From assembly GCA_002070475.1 (NCBI GenBank), contig MWDI01000063.1, forward strand, positions 1-64,000: a stretch of DNA of 64,000 bases, written 5' to 3'. A program made the translations under genes and the position numbers. The notes under the pieces were generated by a model. It saw nothing but the letters and a program-made list of their open reading frames with translations, was not told where the DNA came from and searched no databases. How positions within the stretch are numbered: the stretch's first letter is position 1; every line of letters begins with the position of its first letter. This stretch comes from Firmicutes bacterium ADurb.Bin146 (GTDB lineage Bacteria; Bacillota; Clostridia; DUPQ01). Positions 7,542 through 16,823 of the stretch are shown piece after piece.

Positions 7542-7653
7542 ATTTAGCACCTCCTGTATGATTAAAAGATATTACAAAATTCTGTATTATTGAACAGACA
7601 AAATAAAAAAAGGAAATAGCATATTAGCGTCGAATAATAAAGTAGGAGGAAAG

Positions 7654-9483
7654 ATGTCGGATCGATATATTTATCCAGAACCTTTGATAGAAGAAATCAT
7701 ATCCAAAAATGATATAGTGGATACAGTTTCCAGGTATGTAAAAATTGAAAGGAAAGGTAAGGATTATTTTGGTATATGCCCTTTTCATAAAGAAAAAACT
7801 CCTTCATTTTCAGTTGTACCTGTAAAACAGATATTTTACTGTTTCGGTTGTAACAAAGGCGGTAACGTAATAAACTTTATAAAAGATATAGAAAATCTGG
7901 ATTATTCAGAAGCAGTACGTCTTTTAGCAGAAAGAGCCAATATACAAATACCGGAAAAAAACAGCTACGTTGATGAAGCTTTATTGAAAAAAGAAAAAAG
8001 AACATATGAGATGAACAGTCTTTCTGCCAGATTCTACTTTGAGAATATGAAGTCACAGAAAAATCCGCAAGCCAGGTCATATCTTGCTCAAAGAAAAATT
8101 AAGAGTGAAACCATAACCTTATTCGGTATAGGATATGCTCCAAAAGAATGGTCTGTATTAACAGAATACTTAAGAGCAAAAGGTTTTGATGATGAGGAGA
8201 TAGTGGAAGCCGGACTAGGTTCTGTGTCAAAGCACGGAGTCATCGATAAATTCAGAAACCGGATAATGTTCCCTATTATTGATATACGCAACAGGGTAAT
8301 AGGTTTTGGTGGAAGAGCACTTGACGACAATGATGTAAAGTATATGAATTCCCCCGAGACCTGTGTTTACAAGAAGAACAAAAGCCTTTTTTCCATGAAT
8401 TTTGCAAAAAATAGCAAAGAAAATTTTGTTATAGTGGTAGAAGGATATATGGATTGTATAAGCCTTCATCAGGCAGGATTCACAAATACTATAGCTTCTT
8501 TAGGAACTGCTCTTACTGACAACCAGGCTAAAATGATAAAAAGAGTATTCGGACAGGCAGTTATAGCTTATGATAATGATGCTGCAGGTCAAAATGCTTC
8601 TTTGAGAGGACTGGATATACTTGCAAATATGGGATGTGTCGTAAAAGTCCTTTTATTGCCAGACCATGATAAATTCGGAAAACCAATTAAAGATCCTGAT
8701 GATTTTATTAAATCAATGGGGAAAGAAGAATTCAGACAAGCTTTGAAAAATTCTTTTATGCTTGTTGAGTATAAAGCGCATTTACTAAGACAGTCATGTG
8801 ATTTAAAGACTTCTGAAGGCCAGATAACATTTTTAAAAGGAGTCGCATCTGCAATCGGCCAGGTACAAAGTCCTGTTGAGCGGGATGTATATATTAAAAG
8901 TATTTCTTCAAAATTCAATACAAGTTATGATGCATTACTAAAGGAAGTTCAAAACAGGACTAAGGAAAGAAGCGATAACGAAGATGTTCAGATGCAGTTT
9001 CCAAAAAAAGAAAAAATCGCTCCTGTATTAAGAGATCGATTCACTGAAAGTAAGCTGGATAAATTGTTTTATGCTATATTAGTTCTTCTTTGCAATAATC
9101 CATCATTTAAAGATGACATAAAAAAAGAGCTGCTGGAATCAAATATGACGCACAATGACTTCAGTAAGGACCTTTTGCAGGAGGTTATATACAGGTATGA
9201 GTCACAGAAAAGTCCTGATGAAGCAAAGATAGCAGCAATGCTTGATGACGAGCAAAGAGCGCTATTTATTAAAGAAGCTGCTGAATATCATACAATATCC
9301 GATGCTTCAAAAGCATTGAATGATTATATAACCAAGTACAGGCATGACATAATAGCTAATAATAACATCATATTAAGCCAAGCGCTTCTGCTTGAAGGAT
9401 TAAGCGAGTCAGAAAAAGATGAAATTAAAGAAGAGCTTAGAAGAAATACCGCTCTTTTAGCAAAATACAAGATTAACACATAA
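7654..9483 (+). CDS. dnaG: DNA primase
   Basis: This 609-residue enzyme makes RNA primers at the replication fork. The N-terminal CHC2 zinc ribbon is clear (CPFHKEKTPSF, then CFGC..GG, about 40-65). The catalytic core follows, with the Toprim segment VVEGYMD (about 265) and a conserved D.D pair near AYDNDAAGQ (about 310). The C-terminal third should bind the DnaB helicase. The start has the site AGGAGG seven bases upstream. It forms the dnaG-rpoD macromolecular synthesis operon with the next gene, 14 bases downstream; rpsU is not present. Confidence 0.96.
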   Translation: MSDRYIYPEPLIEEIISKNDIVDTVSRYVKIERKGKDYFGICPFHKEKTPSFSVVPVKQIFYCFGCNKGGNVINFIKDIENLDYSEAVRLLAERANIQIPEKNSYVDEALLKKEKRTYEMNSLSARFYFENMKSQKNPQARSYLAQRKIKSETITLFGIGYAPKEWSVLTEYLRAKGFDDEEIVEAGLGSVSKHGVIDKFRNRIMFPIIDIRNRVIGFGGRALDDNDVKYMNSPETCVYKKNKSLFSMNFAKNSKENFVIVVEGYMDCISLHQAGFTNTIASLGTALTDNQAKMIKRVFGQAVIAYDNDAAGQNASLRGLDILANMGCVVKVLLLPDHDKFGKPIKDPDDFIKSMGKEEFRQALKNSFMLVEYKAHLLRQSCDLKTSEGQITFLKGVASAIGQVQSPVERDVYIKSISSKFNTSYDALLKEVQNRTKERSDNEDVQMQFPKKEKIAPVLRDRFTESKLDKLFYAILVLLCNNPSFKDDIKKELLESNMTHNDFSKDLLQEVIYRYESQKSPDEAKIAAMLDDEQRALFIKEAAEYHTISDASKALNDYITKYRHDIIANNNIILSQALLLEGLSESEKDEIKEELRRNTALLAKYKINT

Positions 9484-9497
9484 ATAGGAGGTAATAA

Positions 9498-10631
9498 ATG
9501 GACGAGAAAGGAAATATAATGAAAAAAGAAAAAGCAGTGCAACAGCCATTGGAAGAGGAAGGCGGAATTGTCAAATTTGATAAAGTAATGCAAGATCTTA
9601 TGGAAAAAGGCAAAGCCAAAGGATCGTTGATATCTCAGGAGATAACGGACAGTTTCGATGATATTGAAGTTAATGCTGATCAGATGGATAAGTTATTTGA
9701 AATGTTTGAAGAAGCAGGAATTGATGTTGTCGATGATGAAAAGGATATTTCTGAGGTTGATTACGAGACAGAGGATATTGAAATAACGGTTCCTGACGGA
9801 GTATCGGTAGACGACCCAGTCAGAATGTATCTAAAAGAAATAGGAAAGGTGCCGTTATTGACAGTGGATGAGGAAATAGAACTTGCAAAAGGTATGGAAC
9901 AAGGTGATGATGAATGCAAGAGAAAACTTGCTGAAGCAAATCTTAGGCTTGTAGTGAGTATTGCAAAAAGATATGTTGGTAGAGGTTTACAGTTTCTTGA
10001 CTTGATTCAGGAAGGTAACCTCGGTCTTATAAAAGCGGTTGACAAGTTTGACTATACCAAAGGATATAAGTTCAGCACATATGCTACATGGTGGATACGA
10101 CAGGCTATCACCAGGTCAATAGCTGATCAGGCAAGAACCATAAGGATACCTGTACATATGGTTGAAACAATAAACAAATATACCAGGGTATCTCGTCAGC
10201 TCGTTCATGAGCTTGGTAGAGATCCTACTGCTGAAGAAATTGCTAAAGAGATGAATATGACAGAGGATAAGGTTCGTGAGATTATGAAAATTAATCAAGA
10301 TCCGGTATCTTTGGAAACACCTATAGGAGAAGAAGAAGATAGCCATCTTGGTGATTTTATACCAGATGAAGATGCTCTTGCTCCAGCAGATGCAGCTGCA
10401 TTCACCTTGTTAAAAGAACAGCTTATGTCTGTTTTAGACACTCTTACCCCAAGAGAAAAAAAAGTTCTAAAACTCAGATTCGGGCTAGATGACGGAAGGG
10501 CAAGGACTCTTGAAGAAGTCGGAAAAGAGTTCAATGTAACGCGAGAACGTATTAGGCAGATAGAAGCCAAAGCTCTTAGAAAGTTAAGGCACCCAAGCCG
10601 AAGCAAGAAACTTAGAGACTATCTTGAATAA
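9498..10631 (+). CDS. rpoD: Principal sigma factor (sigma-A/RpoD)
   Basis: This 377-residue housekeeping sigma factor has an acidic region 1.1 at the N-terminus (about 20-90), region 1.2 ([16 protein letters not shown]), region 2 with [16 protein letters not shown] and [15 protein letters not shown] for -10 binding, region 3, and region 4 with the [20 protein letters not shown] helix-turn-helix for -35 binding. Size matches B. subtilis SigA (371). The sigma-A-type promoters found throughout this window (TTGACA, 17 bases, TATAAT) are what this protein should read. AGGAGGT precedes the ATG. The gene ends at a symmetric terminator. Confidence 0.97.
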   Translation: MDEKGNIMKKEKAVQQPLEEEGGIVKFDKVMQDLMEKGKAKGSLISQEITDSFDDIEVNADQMDKLFEMFEEAGIDVVDDEKDISEVDYETEDIEITVPDGVSVDDPVRMYLKEIGKVPLLTVDEEIELAKGMEQGDDECKRKLAEANLRLVVSIAKRYVGRGLQFLDLIQEGNLGLIKAVDKFDYTKGYKFSTYATWWIRQAITRSIADQARTIRIPVHMVETINKYTRVSRQLVHELGRDPTAEEIAKEMNMTEDKVREIMKINQDPVSLETPIGEEEDSHLGDFIPDEDALAPADAAAFTLLKEQLMSVLDTLTPREKKVLKLRFGLDDGRARTLEEVGKEFNVTRERIRQIEAKALRKLRHPSRSKKLRDYLE

Positions 10632-10649
10632 TTATTAAAAGCCATAAAC

Positions 10650-10681
10650 AAAAACTGCCATATACCTAAAGGCAGTTTTTT
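10650..10681. terminator. Bidirectional terminator between rpoD and the VanZ-like gene
   Basis: AAAAACTGCC and GGCAGTTTTT form a ten-base stem flanked by A and T tracts, so it can stop both rpoD (plus) and the convergent VanZ-like gene (minus). Confidence 0.85.
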
Positions 10682-10735
10682 ATTGGAATTCTTTTTCGTA
10701 AATATTTATTATGTGTAACTAAGATCAAACTTTAT

Positions 10736-11254
10736 CTAGGGTTTTTCCATATGACGGCTTTTCTTTGCATCAATCAGATAGAAAATGAAAATAGTTATTG
10801 CTATAAATATAAATGCTCCTGAACTGTCTATTACTATATCCATTATTTCACAGGACCTTCCTGGAACGAATATCTGATGTACTTCATCGAGTACTGCATA
10901 AATTACACATGTGACAAAGGATAATAAAATGACATGTCCATTATTTTTCAGACGCAAGGACTTATATGCATTTACAGCAAGAGCGCCAAGTATCCCGAAT
11001 ATAAAGAAATGAGCAAATTTGCGTATTACATGCTGGTAAGCTTCTAATATGATGAACTGTTCAGCGTTATTCATCTGCTTATAACCTGGATAAGTTATTT
11101 TCAAAATGAATGAAAGCAAAGAACCGCTTGTGCCAGAAGATTCATCAGCATTTTGTGCAGATAGAATGAAAATTACTATCATCCATATTATCAAAAGGCT
11201 CCACGCAATTAATGACCGTGTATTATTCTTAAAATGTAAGTATATCTTTTTCAA
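10736..11254 (-). CDS. VanZ-like integral membrane protein
   Basis: This 172-residue protein has four to five membrane segments and the VanZ family marks: W...FILSAQ near the first helix, RKFAHFFIFG in the middle and DE.HQ.FVPGR...D...D..G in the third quarter. VanZ of the vancomycin cluster gives low-level teicoplanin resistance; most chromosomal relatives have no known role. Translation appears to start at TTG with a weak GGGG site. It is a single-gene unit with its own promoter, divergent from the galactosidase gene. Confidence 0.82.
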   Translation of the reverse strand: MKKIYLHFKNNTRSLIAWSLLIIWMIVIFILSAQNADESSGTSGSLLSFILKITYPGYKQMNNAEQFIILEAYQHVIRKFAHFFIFGILGALAVNAYKSLRLKNNGHVILLSFVTCVIYAVLDEVHQIFVPGRSCEIMDIVIDSSGAFIFIAITIFIFYLIDAKKSRHMEKP

Positions 11255-11283
11255 AATCTTTGCCCCGTTAAAACTTTGGTATA

Positions 11284-11312
11284 ATAATATATTAACAGTT
11301 TTTGAAAATCAA
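11284..11312 (-). promoter_or_regulatory. Promoter of the VanZ-like gene
   Basis: On the reverse strand TTGATT (11307-11312), a 17-nt spacer and TATTAT (11284-11289) lie about 30 bases before the TTG start. It is back to back with the galactosidase promoter. Confidence 0.55.
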
Positions 11313-11328
11313 TAATAATATAAAGTCA

Positions 11329-11357
11329 TTGGCATATTTATTAATGCATTATATAAT
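11329..11357 (+). promoter_or_regulatory. Promoter of the GH36 gene
   Basis: TTGGCA, a 17-nt spacer and a perfect TATAAT end 16 bases before the ATG of the galactosidase gene. Confidence 0.68.
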
Positions 11358-11373
11358 AAAATAGGGGCAGATA

Positions 11374-13071
11374 ATGGAGAATTTTAAATTAAAAGTAATT
11401 TATTCTCATGGATATAACAGTAAACGCATAGCGCATGAATTTCATAAACCTGGTTCGTGTGGTGATTGCCAATTGGAGATTGTTAAAAATGGTAATGAAT
11501 ATAATTTTATTATCGGTTTTGCAGAAGGAGTCAATCTGCATAATGTTTATATAAAAATAAAGCATGATTTCACTTCCGATTCCAGGATTTTCTGCAATGG
11601 ATATCAAAGCTGGTCTGTAAGCAGGGAATATTGCATTGATGAGAAGACCTCTGGTTTAACATTATTAGGCAAAATAATAAATAAAAGATATGCTCTTGAC
11701 AGATACAATGGGCAAGATCAGATTAAATCGAAAGGCCGGAAAAGCACATTTTTAAGTTACACATATACATATTTAAAGGAAAACAAGGATTCAAAAAACA
11801 TAAAGCTTTTCGGGTCATTATCTGAAAGATCCGGTTTCACAATATTTGACATTGACGGTATTAGCGGTGAAATCATAATACGTAAAGACTGTGAGGGACT
11901 GGAAAACATAAATAAGTACATGTTCAGCCTTTATGAGGATGAAGGGGAATATGATGAAGTGTTTGACAGATATTTTAACGCATATAGGCTCAAGAAAACA
12001 GGATCGTCAGTAAGATTGGCATATCTTGAGGATAAAAATAGGAAATATAGCGGTTTTACTACCTGGTACAATTTTTATCAGGACATATCCCAAAGAAAAA
12101 TACATAAGAACTTATATTACTATACTCAGAAGAATCCAACAGCAGATATTTTCCAGATAGATGATGGATATCAGTGTTTCGTAGGAGATTGGCTAGATGT
12201 TGATTTGGGAAAATTTCCTAATGGCATGAAAAAAATCGCTTCAAAAATTAAAAGCAAAAATATAATACCAGGTTTATGGCTTGCACCCTTTTCTGTTGAA
12301 AAAAAATCAAAATTATTTAAAGAGCATCCAGACTGGATTGTTAGAGATTCAAAAAACAGACCATATAAAGCAGGTTCTAATTGGAGCGGATTCTATGCTT
12401 TAGACATAGACAACAGAAATGTTAAGAATTACCTGGAGAAAGTATTTGATACAATTATTAATGACTGGGGTTTCACATTCTTAAAGCTGGATTTTCTTTA
12501 TAGTGCCTGCATTCTGCCGAGAAACAACAAGACTAGAGGTCAGCTTATGTGTGAGGCTATGGATTTTCTAAATGAAACATGTAATAAAGCAGTGCTTTTA
12601 GGTTGCGGTGTGCCTTTAGGTCCAGCTTTCTGGAATGTGGATTTTTGCAGGATAGGTGCTGACATATCTTTGGAATGGGATAACAAGCCTTATATGAGAT
12701 TTGCTGTAAAGGAACGTGTTTCCTCAAGAAATTCCGTTGTCAATACAGTCTTTAGAAAGCATTTGGATAAGAGAGTGTTCGCAAATGATCCTGATGTTTT
12801 TATGTTACGTACCTCAAACTGCTGTATGGATTACGTGGAAAAATACATACTTGGTAATATTAACAGTGCGTATGGAAGTCTTTTATTCACATCAGATGAG
12901 GTAGAAGAATATGATGACGCCCAGGATAAGTTGTTTTATGAAATTATTAAAGGAATGGATAAGGCAAAAAGAGAATACATTGATGATAAAACCCTTATGT
13001 TGGAATTCGAGGATAAGAAAATTATCATTCCTTTAAAGGATAATATAAAGCCAAGCATAGTTTATCTATAA
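11374..13071 (+). CDS. GH36-family alpha-galactosidase
   Basis: This 565-residue protein has the GH36/melibiase catalytic barrel (about 200-500). Recognisable pieces are FQIDDGYQ with GDWL and FPNGMK, GLWLAPF, the nucleophile aspartate in LKLDF (about 370) and the acid/base aspartate in RIGADISLEWDN (about 430). The N-terminal beta-supersandwich domain is present, but the total length is below the usual 700 or more, so it is a short member. There is no signal peptide, so it acts inside the cell on imported alpha-galactosides. No transporter or regulator lies next to it. The start has an AGGGGC site seven bases upstream. Confidence 0.85.
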   Translation: MENFKLKVIYSHGYNSKRIAHEFHKPGSCGDCQLEIVKNGNEYNFIIGFAEGVNLHNVYIKIKHDFTSDSRIFCNGYQSWSVSREYCIDEKTSGLTLLGKIINKRYALDRYNGQDQIKSKGRKSTFLSYTYTYLKENKDSKNIKLFGSLSERSGFTIFDIDGISGEIIIRKDCEGLENINKYMFSLYEDEGEYDEVFDRYFNAYRLKKTGSSVRLAYLEDKNRKYSGFTTWYNFYQDISQRKIHKNLYYYTQKNPTADIFQIDDGYQCFVGDWLDVDLGKFPNGMKKIASKIKSKNIIPGLWLAPFSVEKKSKLFKEHPDWIVRDSKNRPYKAGSNWSGFYALDIDNRNVKNYLEKVFDTIINDWGFTFLKLDFLYSACILPRNNKTRGQLMCEAMDFLNETCNKAVLLGCGVPLGPAFWNVDFCRIGADISLEWDNKPYMRFAVKERVSSRNSVVNTVFRKHLDKRVFANDPDVFMLRTSNCCMDYVEKYILGNINSAYGSLLFTSDEVEEYDDAQDKLFYEIIKGMDKAKREYIDDKTLMLEFEDKKIIIPLKDNIKPSIVYL

Positions 13072-13142
13072 CCTATATGAACTGCATATAGTATTTAGAA
13101 ATATAATATAATCGAATTTTAAATATAAAAAAATTACATAAT

Positions 13143-13166
13143 AAAAAACCTGCTACTAGCAGGTTT
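13143..13166 (-). terminator. Terminator of tRNA-Ile2
   Basis: On the reverse strand AAACCTGCT and AGCAGGTTT pair around a short loop and end in a T-rich tract, two bases after the tRNA CCA. It can also slow transcription leaving the GH36 gene in the opposite direction. Confidence 0.82.
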
Positions 13167-13168
13167 CT

Positions 13169-13245
13169 TGGTGGGCCTTCACGGACTCGAACCGCGGACC
13201 GACCGGTTATGAGCCGGTTGCTCTAACCAACTGAGCTAAAGGCCC
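13169..13245 (-). tRNA. tRNA-Ile2 (anticodon CAT, lysidine-modified)
   Basis: This 77-nt cloverleaf lies on the reverse strand with encoded CCA. The anticodon loop CTCATAA and acceptor/D-arm sequence closely match B. subtilis tRNA-Ile2, whose C34 becomes lysidine through TilS so that it reads AUA. The loop differs from the true tRNA-Met at 986-1062 (TTCATAC). A scanner that reads only the anticodon would call it Met. Confidence 0.85.
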
Positions 13246-13266
13246 GGAAATTTTAATTCCTGATAC

Positions 13267-13295
13267 ATTATACATACAAGCATAAATCAGGTCAA
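13267..13295 (-). promoter_or_regulatory. Promoter of tRNA-Ile2
   Basis: Reverse-strand TTGACC (13290-13295), 17-nt spacer and a perfect TATAAT (13267-13272) lie 21 bases before the tRNA. Confidence 0.8.
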
Positions 13296-13417
13296 CAGAT
13301 TTTTAAAAGAAATTTCATGCAAAAGATAAAAGGCTCATTCTTTCGTGAGCAGATATGCTGAAAGCATGATTTTTATTCATTATATCAAAAAACGTTCTAT
13401 TAATGTAAAATATATAT

Positions 13418-14104
13418 ATGAAAGATGTAGAAGATTTGCTAAGCAACAGATTGTTAATGGTAGCTCGACTAGTTAAGCCATGTGAAAGCATATATGATAT
13501 CGGTACTGACCATTGTTATCTGCCAATATATATGATACAAAAAGGTATCATTAAACGGGCAGTAGCTACAGATGTGAAGAAGGGACCAGTGCAAATCGCA
13601 CTACGCAATATTAATATATTTGGGTTAGATACATATATTGATGTATTTGTGTCAGATGGGATAAGCCATGTCGGACAAGATTCAAATATAATAATCAGCG
13701 GGATGGGAGCTGATGTCATAATTGAAATACTCACAGAGGGTATACATTATGCAAAAAACGCAAACCAGATAATAATACAGTGCCAGAGCAAGACCGAACG
13801 TCTAAGATCGTTTTTATGGGATAATGGGTTTTATATAGAAGAGGAAGCTCTTTGTAAAGAAAAAGATAAAGTATATAATGCTTTTAGGGTAAGTTATTGC
13901 GGTGTAAAGCAGATTTATACAGAAATAGAAACAATAGCATCAAAAAAATTAGTGAAAATGCATCATCCGCTATTAACCGATTATATATCATGCCACATAA
14001 GAAAGCTTGAGGATATTATATCTGGTTATAAGGCTAGTAATGTTGTATTTTCAAATGAAGAAGAATTAAAAAGAGCATTGGAGGAGATTAATGAAAATAA
14101 CTAG
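13418..14104 (+). CDS. trmK: tRNA (adenine22-N1)-methyltransferase
   Basis: This 228-residue Rossmann-fold enzyme methylates A22 in bacterial tRNAs using S-adenosylmethionine. The TrmK family marks are the N-terminal RL..VA.LV, the GTDHCYLPI motif I variant (about 28-36), VATDVKKGP, an ISGMGADVI motif IV-like segment (about 95) and QCQSKTERLR. The fourth glycine of the usual GMGG is alanine here. The adjacent NIF3-family gene, overlapped by 14 bases, is the classic partner. No ribosome binding site is seen before the ATG; a TAAAAT seven bases upstream could place the transcript start at the ATG itself. Confidence 0.88.
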   Translation: MKDVEDLLSNRLLMVARLVKPCESIYDIGTDHCYLPIYMIQKGIIKRAVATDVKKGPVQIALRNINIFGLDTYIDVFVSDGISHVGQDSNIIISGMGADVIIEILTEGIHYAKNANQIIIQCQSKTERLRSFLWDNGFYIEEEALCKEKDKVYNAFRVSYCGVKQIYTEIETIASKKLVKMHHPLLTDYISCHIRKLEDIISGYKASNVVFSNEEELKRALEEINENN

Positions 14105-14834
14105 TATATTAAACTATCTTGATACAATTGCCCCACTAGATAAATGTGTCCAACAGGACAATATAGGTTTAATTATTAAAGGCAAGGAAAATATTGCTAG
14201 AGTTGCAGTATGTCTGGATTTAACTAAGGAAGCTGCAGAATATTCTATCTTGTCAAAAGCTGATCTTTTGATAACCCACCATCCTGTTATTTATGAGCCT
14301 CTTTACAAAATAGAAAGTGATGAACTTATAGCTGTTATAAGTAATAGCATAGGTGTTATTTGTTTACATACGAATTATGATACGGCAAGATTGAATGATG
14401 TTTTAGCTCAGAAATGCTTTATTAGTAATACTCAAGAAATTTTTTACGAAAACGGAATATCTTTAGGCAGAACAGGCATAACTGAAAAAATGAGTTTTTA
14501 TGATTATATTAATAAAGTTAAAACAAATCTTGATATTGATAAAGTAAAAATAACAGGCAAGATACCTAATAAGGTCAGTAAAGTTGCAGTCTGTACAGGC
14601 TCATCCGGCAGTTTTGCTGATTCTATAAAAAGTCTGGATGCTGATGTATTTATAACCGGAGAATTAAAATACGATGTTATCAAATCAATTGCTTTTAAAG
14701 GACCTGTTATTGTGGAATTAGGGCATTATGAATCTGAGGAATGTTTTATTGATGATATTGCAAGCCTTCTAAATGAAGAATTCCCTTCTTTAGATGTACT
14801 TAAGTTTAAGAAAAGAATTTCTTCATATATTTGA
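14091..14834 (+). CDS. NIF3-like dinuclear metal-centre protein
   Basis: This 247-residue protein belongs to the NIF3/DUF34 family of di-metal proteins, for which GTP cyclohydrolase-like or metal-insertion roles have been proposed but not settled. Metal ligands are visible in LLITHHP (about 62-66), the HTNYD segment (about 100) and the C-terminal ELGHYESE (about 210). It is the short form, without the PII-like insert that lengthens B. subtilis YqfO. The ribosome binding site GGAGGAG lies inside the trmK 3' end and the reading frames overlap by 14 bases, so the two are translationally coupled. Confidence 0.87.
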   Translation: MKITSILNYLDTIAPLDKCVQQDNIGLIIKGKENIARVAVCLDLTKEAAEYSILSKADLLITHHPVIYEPLYKIESDELIAVISNSIGVICLHTNYDTARLNDVLAQKCFISNTQEIFYENGISLGRTGITEKMSFYDYINKVKTNLDIDKVKITGKIPNKVSKVAVCTGSSGSFADSIKSLDADVFITGELKYDVIKSIAFKGPVIVELGHYESEECFIDDIASLLNEEFPSLDVLKFKKRISSYI

Positions 14835-14859
14835 AGATTATTTTATAAAATGTTATAAT
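14831..14859 (+). promoter_or_regulatory. Promoter of rnpB
   Basis: TTGAAG, a 17-nt spacer and a perfect TATAAT. The -35 hexamer overlaps the stop codon of the NIF3-family gene. Confidence 0.72.
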
Positions 14860-14867
14860 AAATGTCC

Positions 14868-15210
14868 TGACTGGACCAGATGATCGCGGATGCAAAGCTG
14901 AAAAGCTGCAAATGAGGAAAGTCCGGGCTCCAAAGGGCAATGGTGCCGGCTAATTACCGGTGAAGGTGACTTTAAGGAAAGTGCAACAGAGATATACCGC
15001 CGTAGCGATACGGTAAGGGTGGAAAGGCGAGGTAAGAGCTCACCAGCGGTATGGTAACATACCTGGCTATGTAAACCCCACCTGGAGCAACACCGTATAA
15101 AGGGACAATGGGATGCCCGCCCGTCTCTAAAGGTGGCTTGAGTATGGTAGAGATATCGTGCCTAGATAGATGATCATCTAATACAGAACCCGGCTTATAG
15201 ATCCAGTAAG
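14868..15210 (+). ncRNA. rnpB: RNase P RNA, type A
   Basis: The RNA subunit of RNase P removes tRNA 5' leaders. The universal cores are present: GAGGAAAGTCCGGGCT (P4/J region 5' side), ACAGAGATATACCGCC, GGTGGAAAGGCGAGGTAAGAG, a TAAACCCCACC segment and the 3' ACAGAACCCGGCTTATAGA partner of P4. The 5' end ACTGGA pairs with TCCAGT near the 3' end to close P1. The layout fits the ancestral type A found in Clostridia. Ends are estimated from the P1 helix. Confidence 0.95.
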
Positions 15211-15211
15211 G

Positions 15212-15242
15212 AAAATGTGCTTTAAAAGCACATTTTTTATTT
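15212..15242 (+). terminator. Terminator of rnpB
   Basis: AAATGTGCT and AGCACATTT pair around a short loop and run into six or more T, directly after the P1 helix of RNase P RNA. Confidence 0.88.
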
Positions 15243-15291
15243 TGAACTTATGATGTTGTATTAGAATAAACGTAATTTGTAAATTTTAATT

Positions 15292-15687
15292 TTAACTCTT
15301 TCTATTTCTTTTCTTTTTTGATTCTGGAACTGAGCCATACTTCCAAAGCCGATTAAGCTGATGTTGTGTAAAGCACATTCCTATAAAGGTAATGATTGGG
15401 AATGAGAATATAGCAGCAGCTAGCGACATATCCTGAGGGGTCATCTTATGAGTACCTTGGGCTTCTGCCAGCAGTTTGTTATATTTATATGACCAGTAGA
15501 TTATATATAAACCTGCAGTTATAATTGCAAGGAATGTTTCTAATCCCGGTTTAATTTTATCAGAATCGCTTGATACCTGCTTAATTTCATATGTAGCAAT
15601 ATATAGCCAGTAAAAATTAAAGAAACCTACTGATATTATTGAAAACAATATAATTAATATTAAAGGCCTATGTTCACCATCGTACAT
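15292..15687 (-). CDS. DUF4234-family membrane protein
   Basis: This 131-residue protein has three hydrophobic segments (about 8-28, 48-66 and 85-105) and a lysine/arginine-rich cytoplasmic tail. The repeated pattern of a hydrophobic stretch ending in (I/L)YW (FYWLY near 25, IIYWSY near 64) is typical of DUF4234 proteins, whose function is unknown. The ATG follows GGAGGT by five bases. It stands alone between rnpB and the divergent ABC operon. Confidence 0.72.
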   Translation of the reverse strand: MYDGEHRPLILIILFSIISVGFFNFYWLYIATYEIKQVSSDSDKIKPGLETFLAIITAGLYIIYWSYKYNKLLAEAQGTHKMTPQDMSLAAAIFSFPIITFIGMCFTQHQLNRLWKYGSVPESKKKRNRKS

Positions 15688-15783
15688 GACAAACCTCCAT
15701 AGGAATATATAATAACAAAACTAAACAATATTAACAACAAATATGAAAAAACATGTTATAAACATATGGTATTTAAAATATTG

Positions 15784-15812
15784 TTGAAAACGGAATATTA
15801 TGAGGTTATAAT
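15784..15812 (+). promoter_or_regulatory. Promoter of the Gld-like ABC operon
   Basis: TTGAAA, 17-nt spacer and a perfect TATAAT, with the predicted start near 15819 and a leader of about 44 nt. Confidence 0.72.
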
Positions 15813-15862
15813 GAAAAGGCTGTAAAACTAATGTCAGATTAAAAAATAAGGAGGGCAGCCCA

Positions 15863-16822
15863 GTGATTGAAATCAAAAATCTTGTCAAGCATTACGGACA
15901 AGTTGTTGCTGTCAATGATATAAGTTTCAAAGTAAAAGAAGGAGAGATACTAGGTTTTCTTGGACCTAATGGAGCCGGAAAATCCACAACTATGAATATC
16001 ATAACAGGTTATCTTCCATCAACAAGCGGGACAGTAGCAGTGGACGGATATGATATTACTACACATCCTGAAGAAGTAAAAAAAAGAATAGGATATTTGC
16101 CTGAACAGCCACCTTTATATAAAGATATGACTGTTACAGAATATCTGAATTTTGTTTCCGATCTAAAAAAAGCTCCGAAAAATAAAAAGAAAAGTGAATT
16201 GTCAGATATTATGGAACTTGTCGGATTAACTGACCACAGAAAAAGACTTATAGATAATCTTTCAAAAGGATACCGTCAAAGAGTTGGGTTGGCACAAGCG
16301 TTAATTGCAAATCCAAAGGTTTTAATACTAGACGAACCGACTGTAGGATTGGATCCTAAACAGATTGTCGAGATAAGAAGAGTAATCAAGGGTCTTGCAT
16401 CGGACAGGACGATTATACTAAGTACTCACATATTACCAGAAGTAAGTATGATATGCGAAAGAGTAGTAATAATCAATAAAGGGCAGATTGCTGCTGAAGA
16501 CACACCAGACAGGCTTTCTAGCAATCTTTCGAAAATATCAAAACTAAACCTGACTGTAAAAGGCGATAAGGATAAGGTATTAAAGACCTTGGGTAACATA
16601 CCTAATGTGAAGTATGTTACTATGACTACAAAAGCAGAAGATTCAATATTTAAATATGTGCTTGAAACAAAAAACAACAATGATATTCGTGAAGAGATAT
16701 TCTTTAGGATGGCAGAAAATAAAATGCCTATATTGGAAATGAAACCTTCTGCTGCAACCCTTGAGGATATATTCATTTCAGTTGTAAACAATACAGGTAT
16801 AACGCAGACAGAGGAGGAGTAA
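15863..16822 (+). CDS. ABC transporter ATP-binding protein (GldA-like)
   Basis: This 319-residue ATPase has Walker A GPNGAGKST (about 35-43), the signature LSKGYRQRVGLAQAL (about 133), Walker B VLILDEPTVGLDP and the H-loop STHILPE. A long C-terminal region after residue 215 is typical of GldA/DrrA-type exporters. It begins with GTG eight bases after AAGGAGGG. It energises the permease encoded next, and the two are followed by GldG-like and DUF4340 proteins, a gene order seen in many Firmicutes and Bacteroidota. The substrate is unknown. Confidence 0.93.
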   Translation: MIEIKNLVKHYGQVVAVNDISFKVKEGEILGFLGPNGAGKSTTMNIITGYLPSTSGTVAVDGYDITTHPEEVKKRIGYLPEQPPLYKDMTVTEYLNFVSDLKKAPKNKKKSELSDIMELVGLTDHRKRLIDNLSKGYRQRVGLAQALIANPKVLILDEPTVGLDPKQIVEIRRVIKGLASDRTIILSTHILPEVSMICERVVIINKGQIAAEDTPDRLSSNLSKISKLNLTVKGDKDKVLKTLGNIPNVKYVTMTTKAEDSIFKYVLETKNNNDIREEIFFRMAENKMPILEMKPSAATLEDIFISVVNNTGITQTEEE

Positions 16823-16823
16823 G

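Noticed and set aside
13169-13245. A second elongator tRNA-Met
   Set aside because: The CTCATAA loop and body sequence match tRNA-Ile2, read through lysidine.
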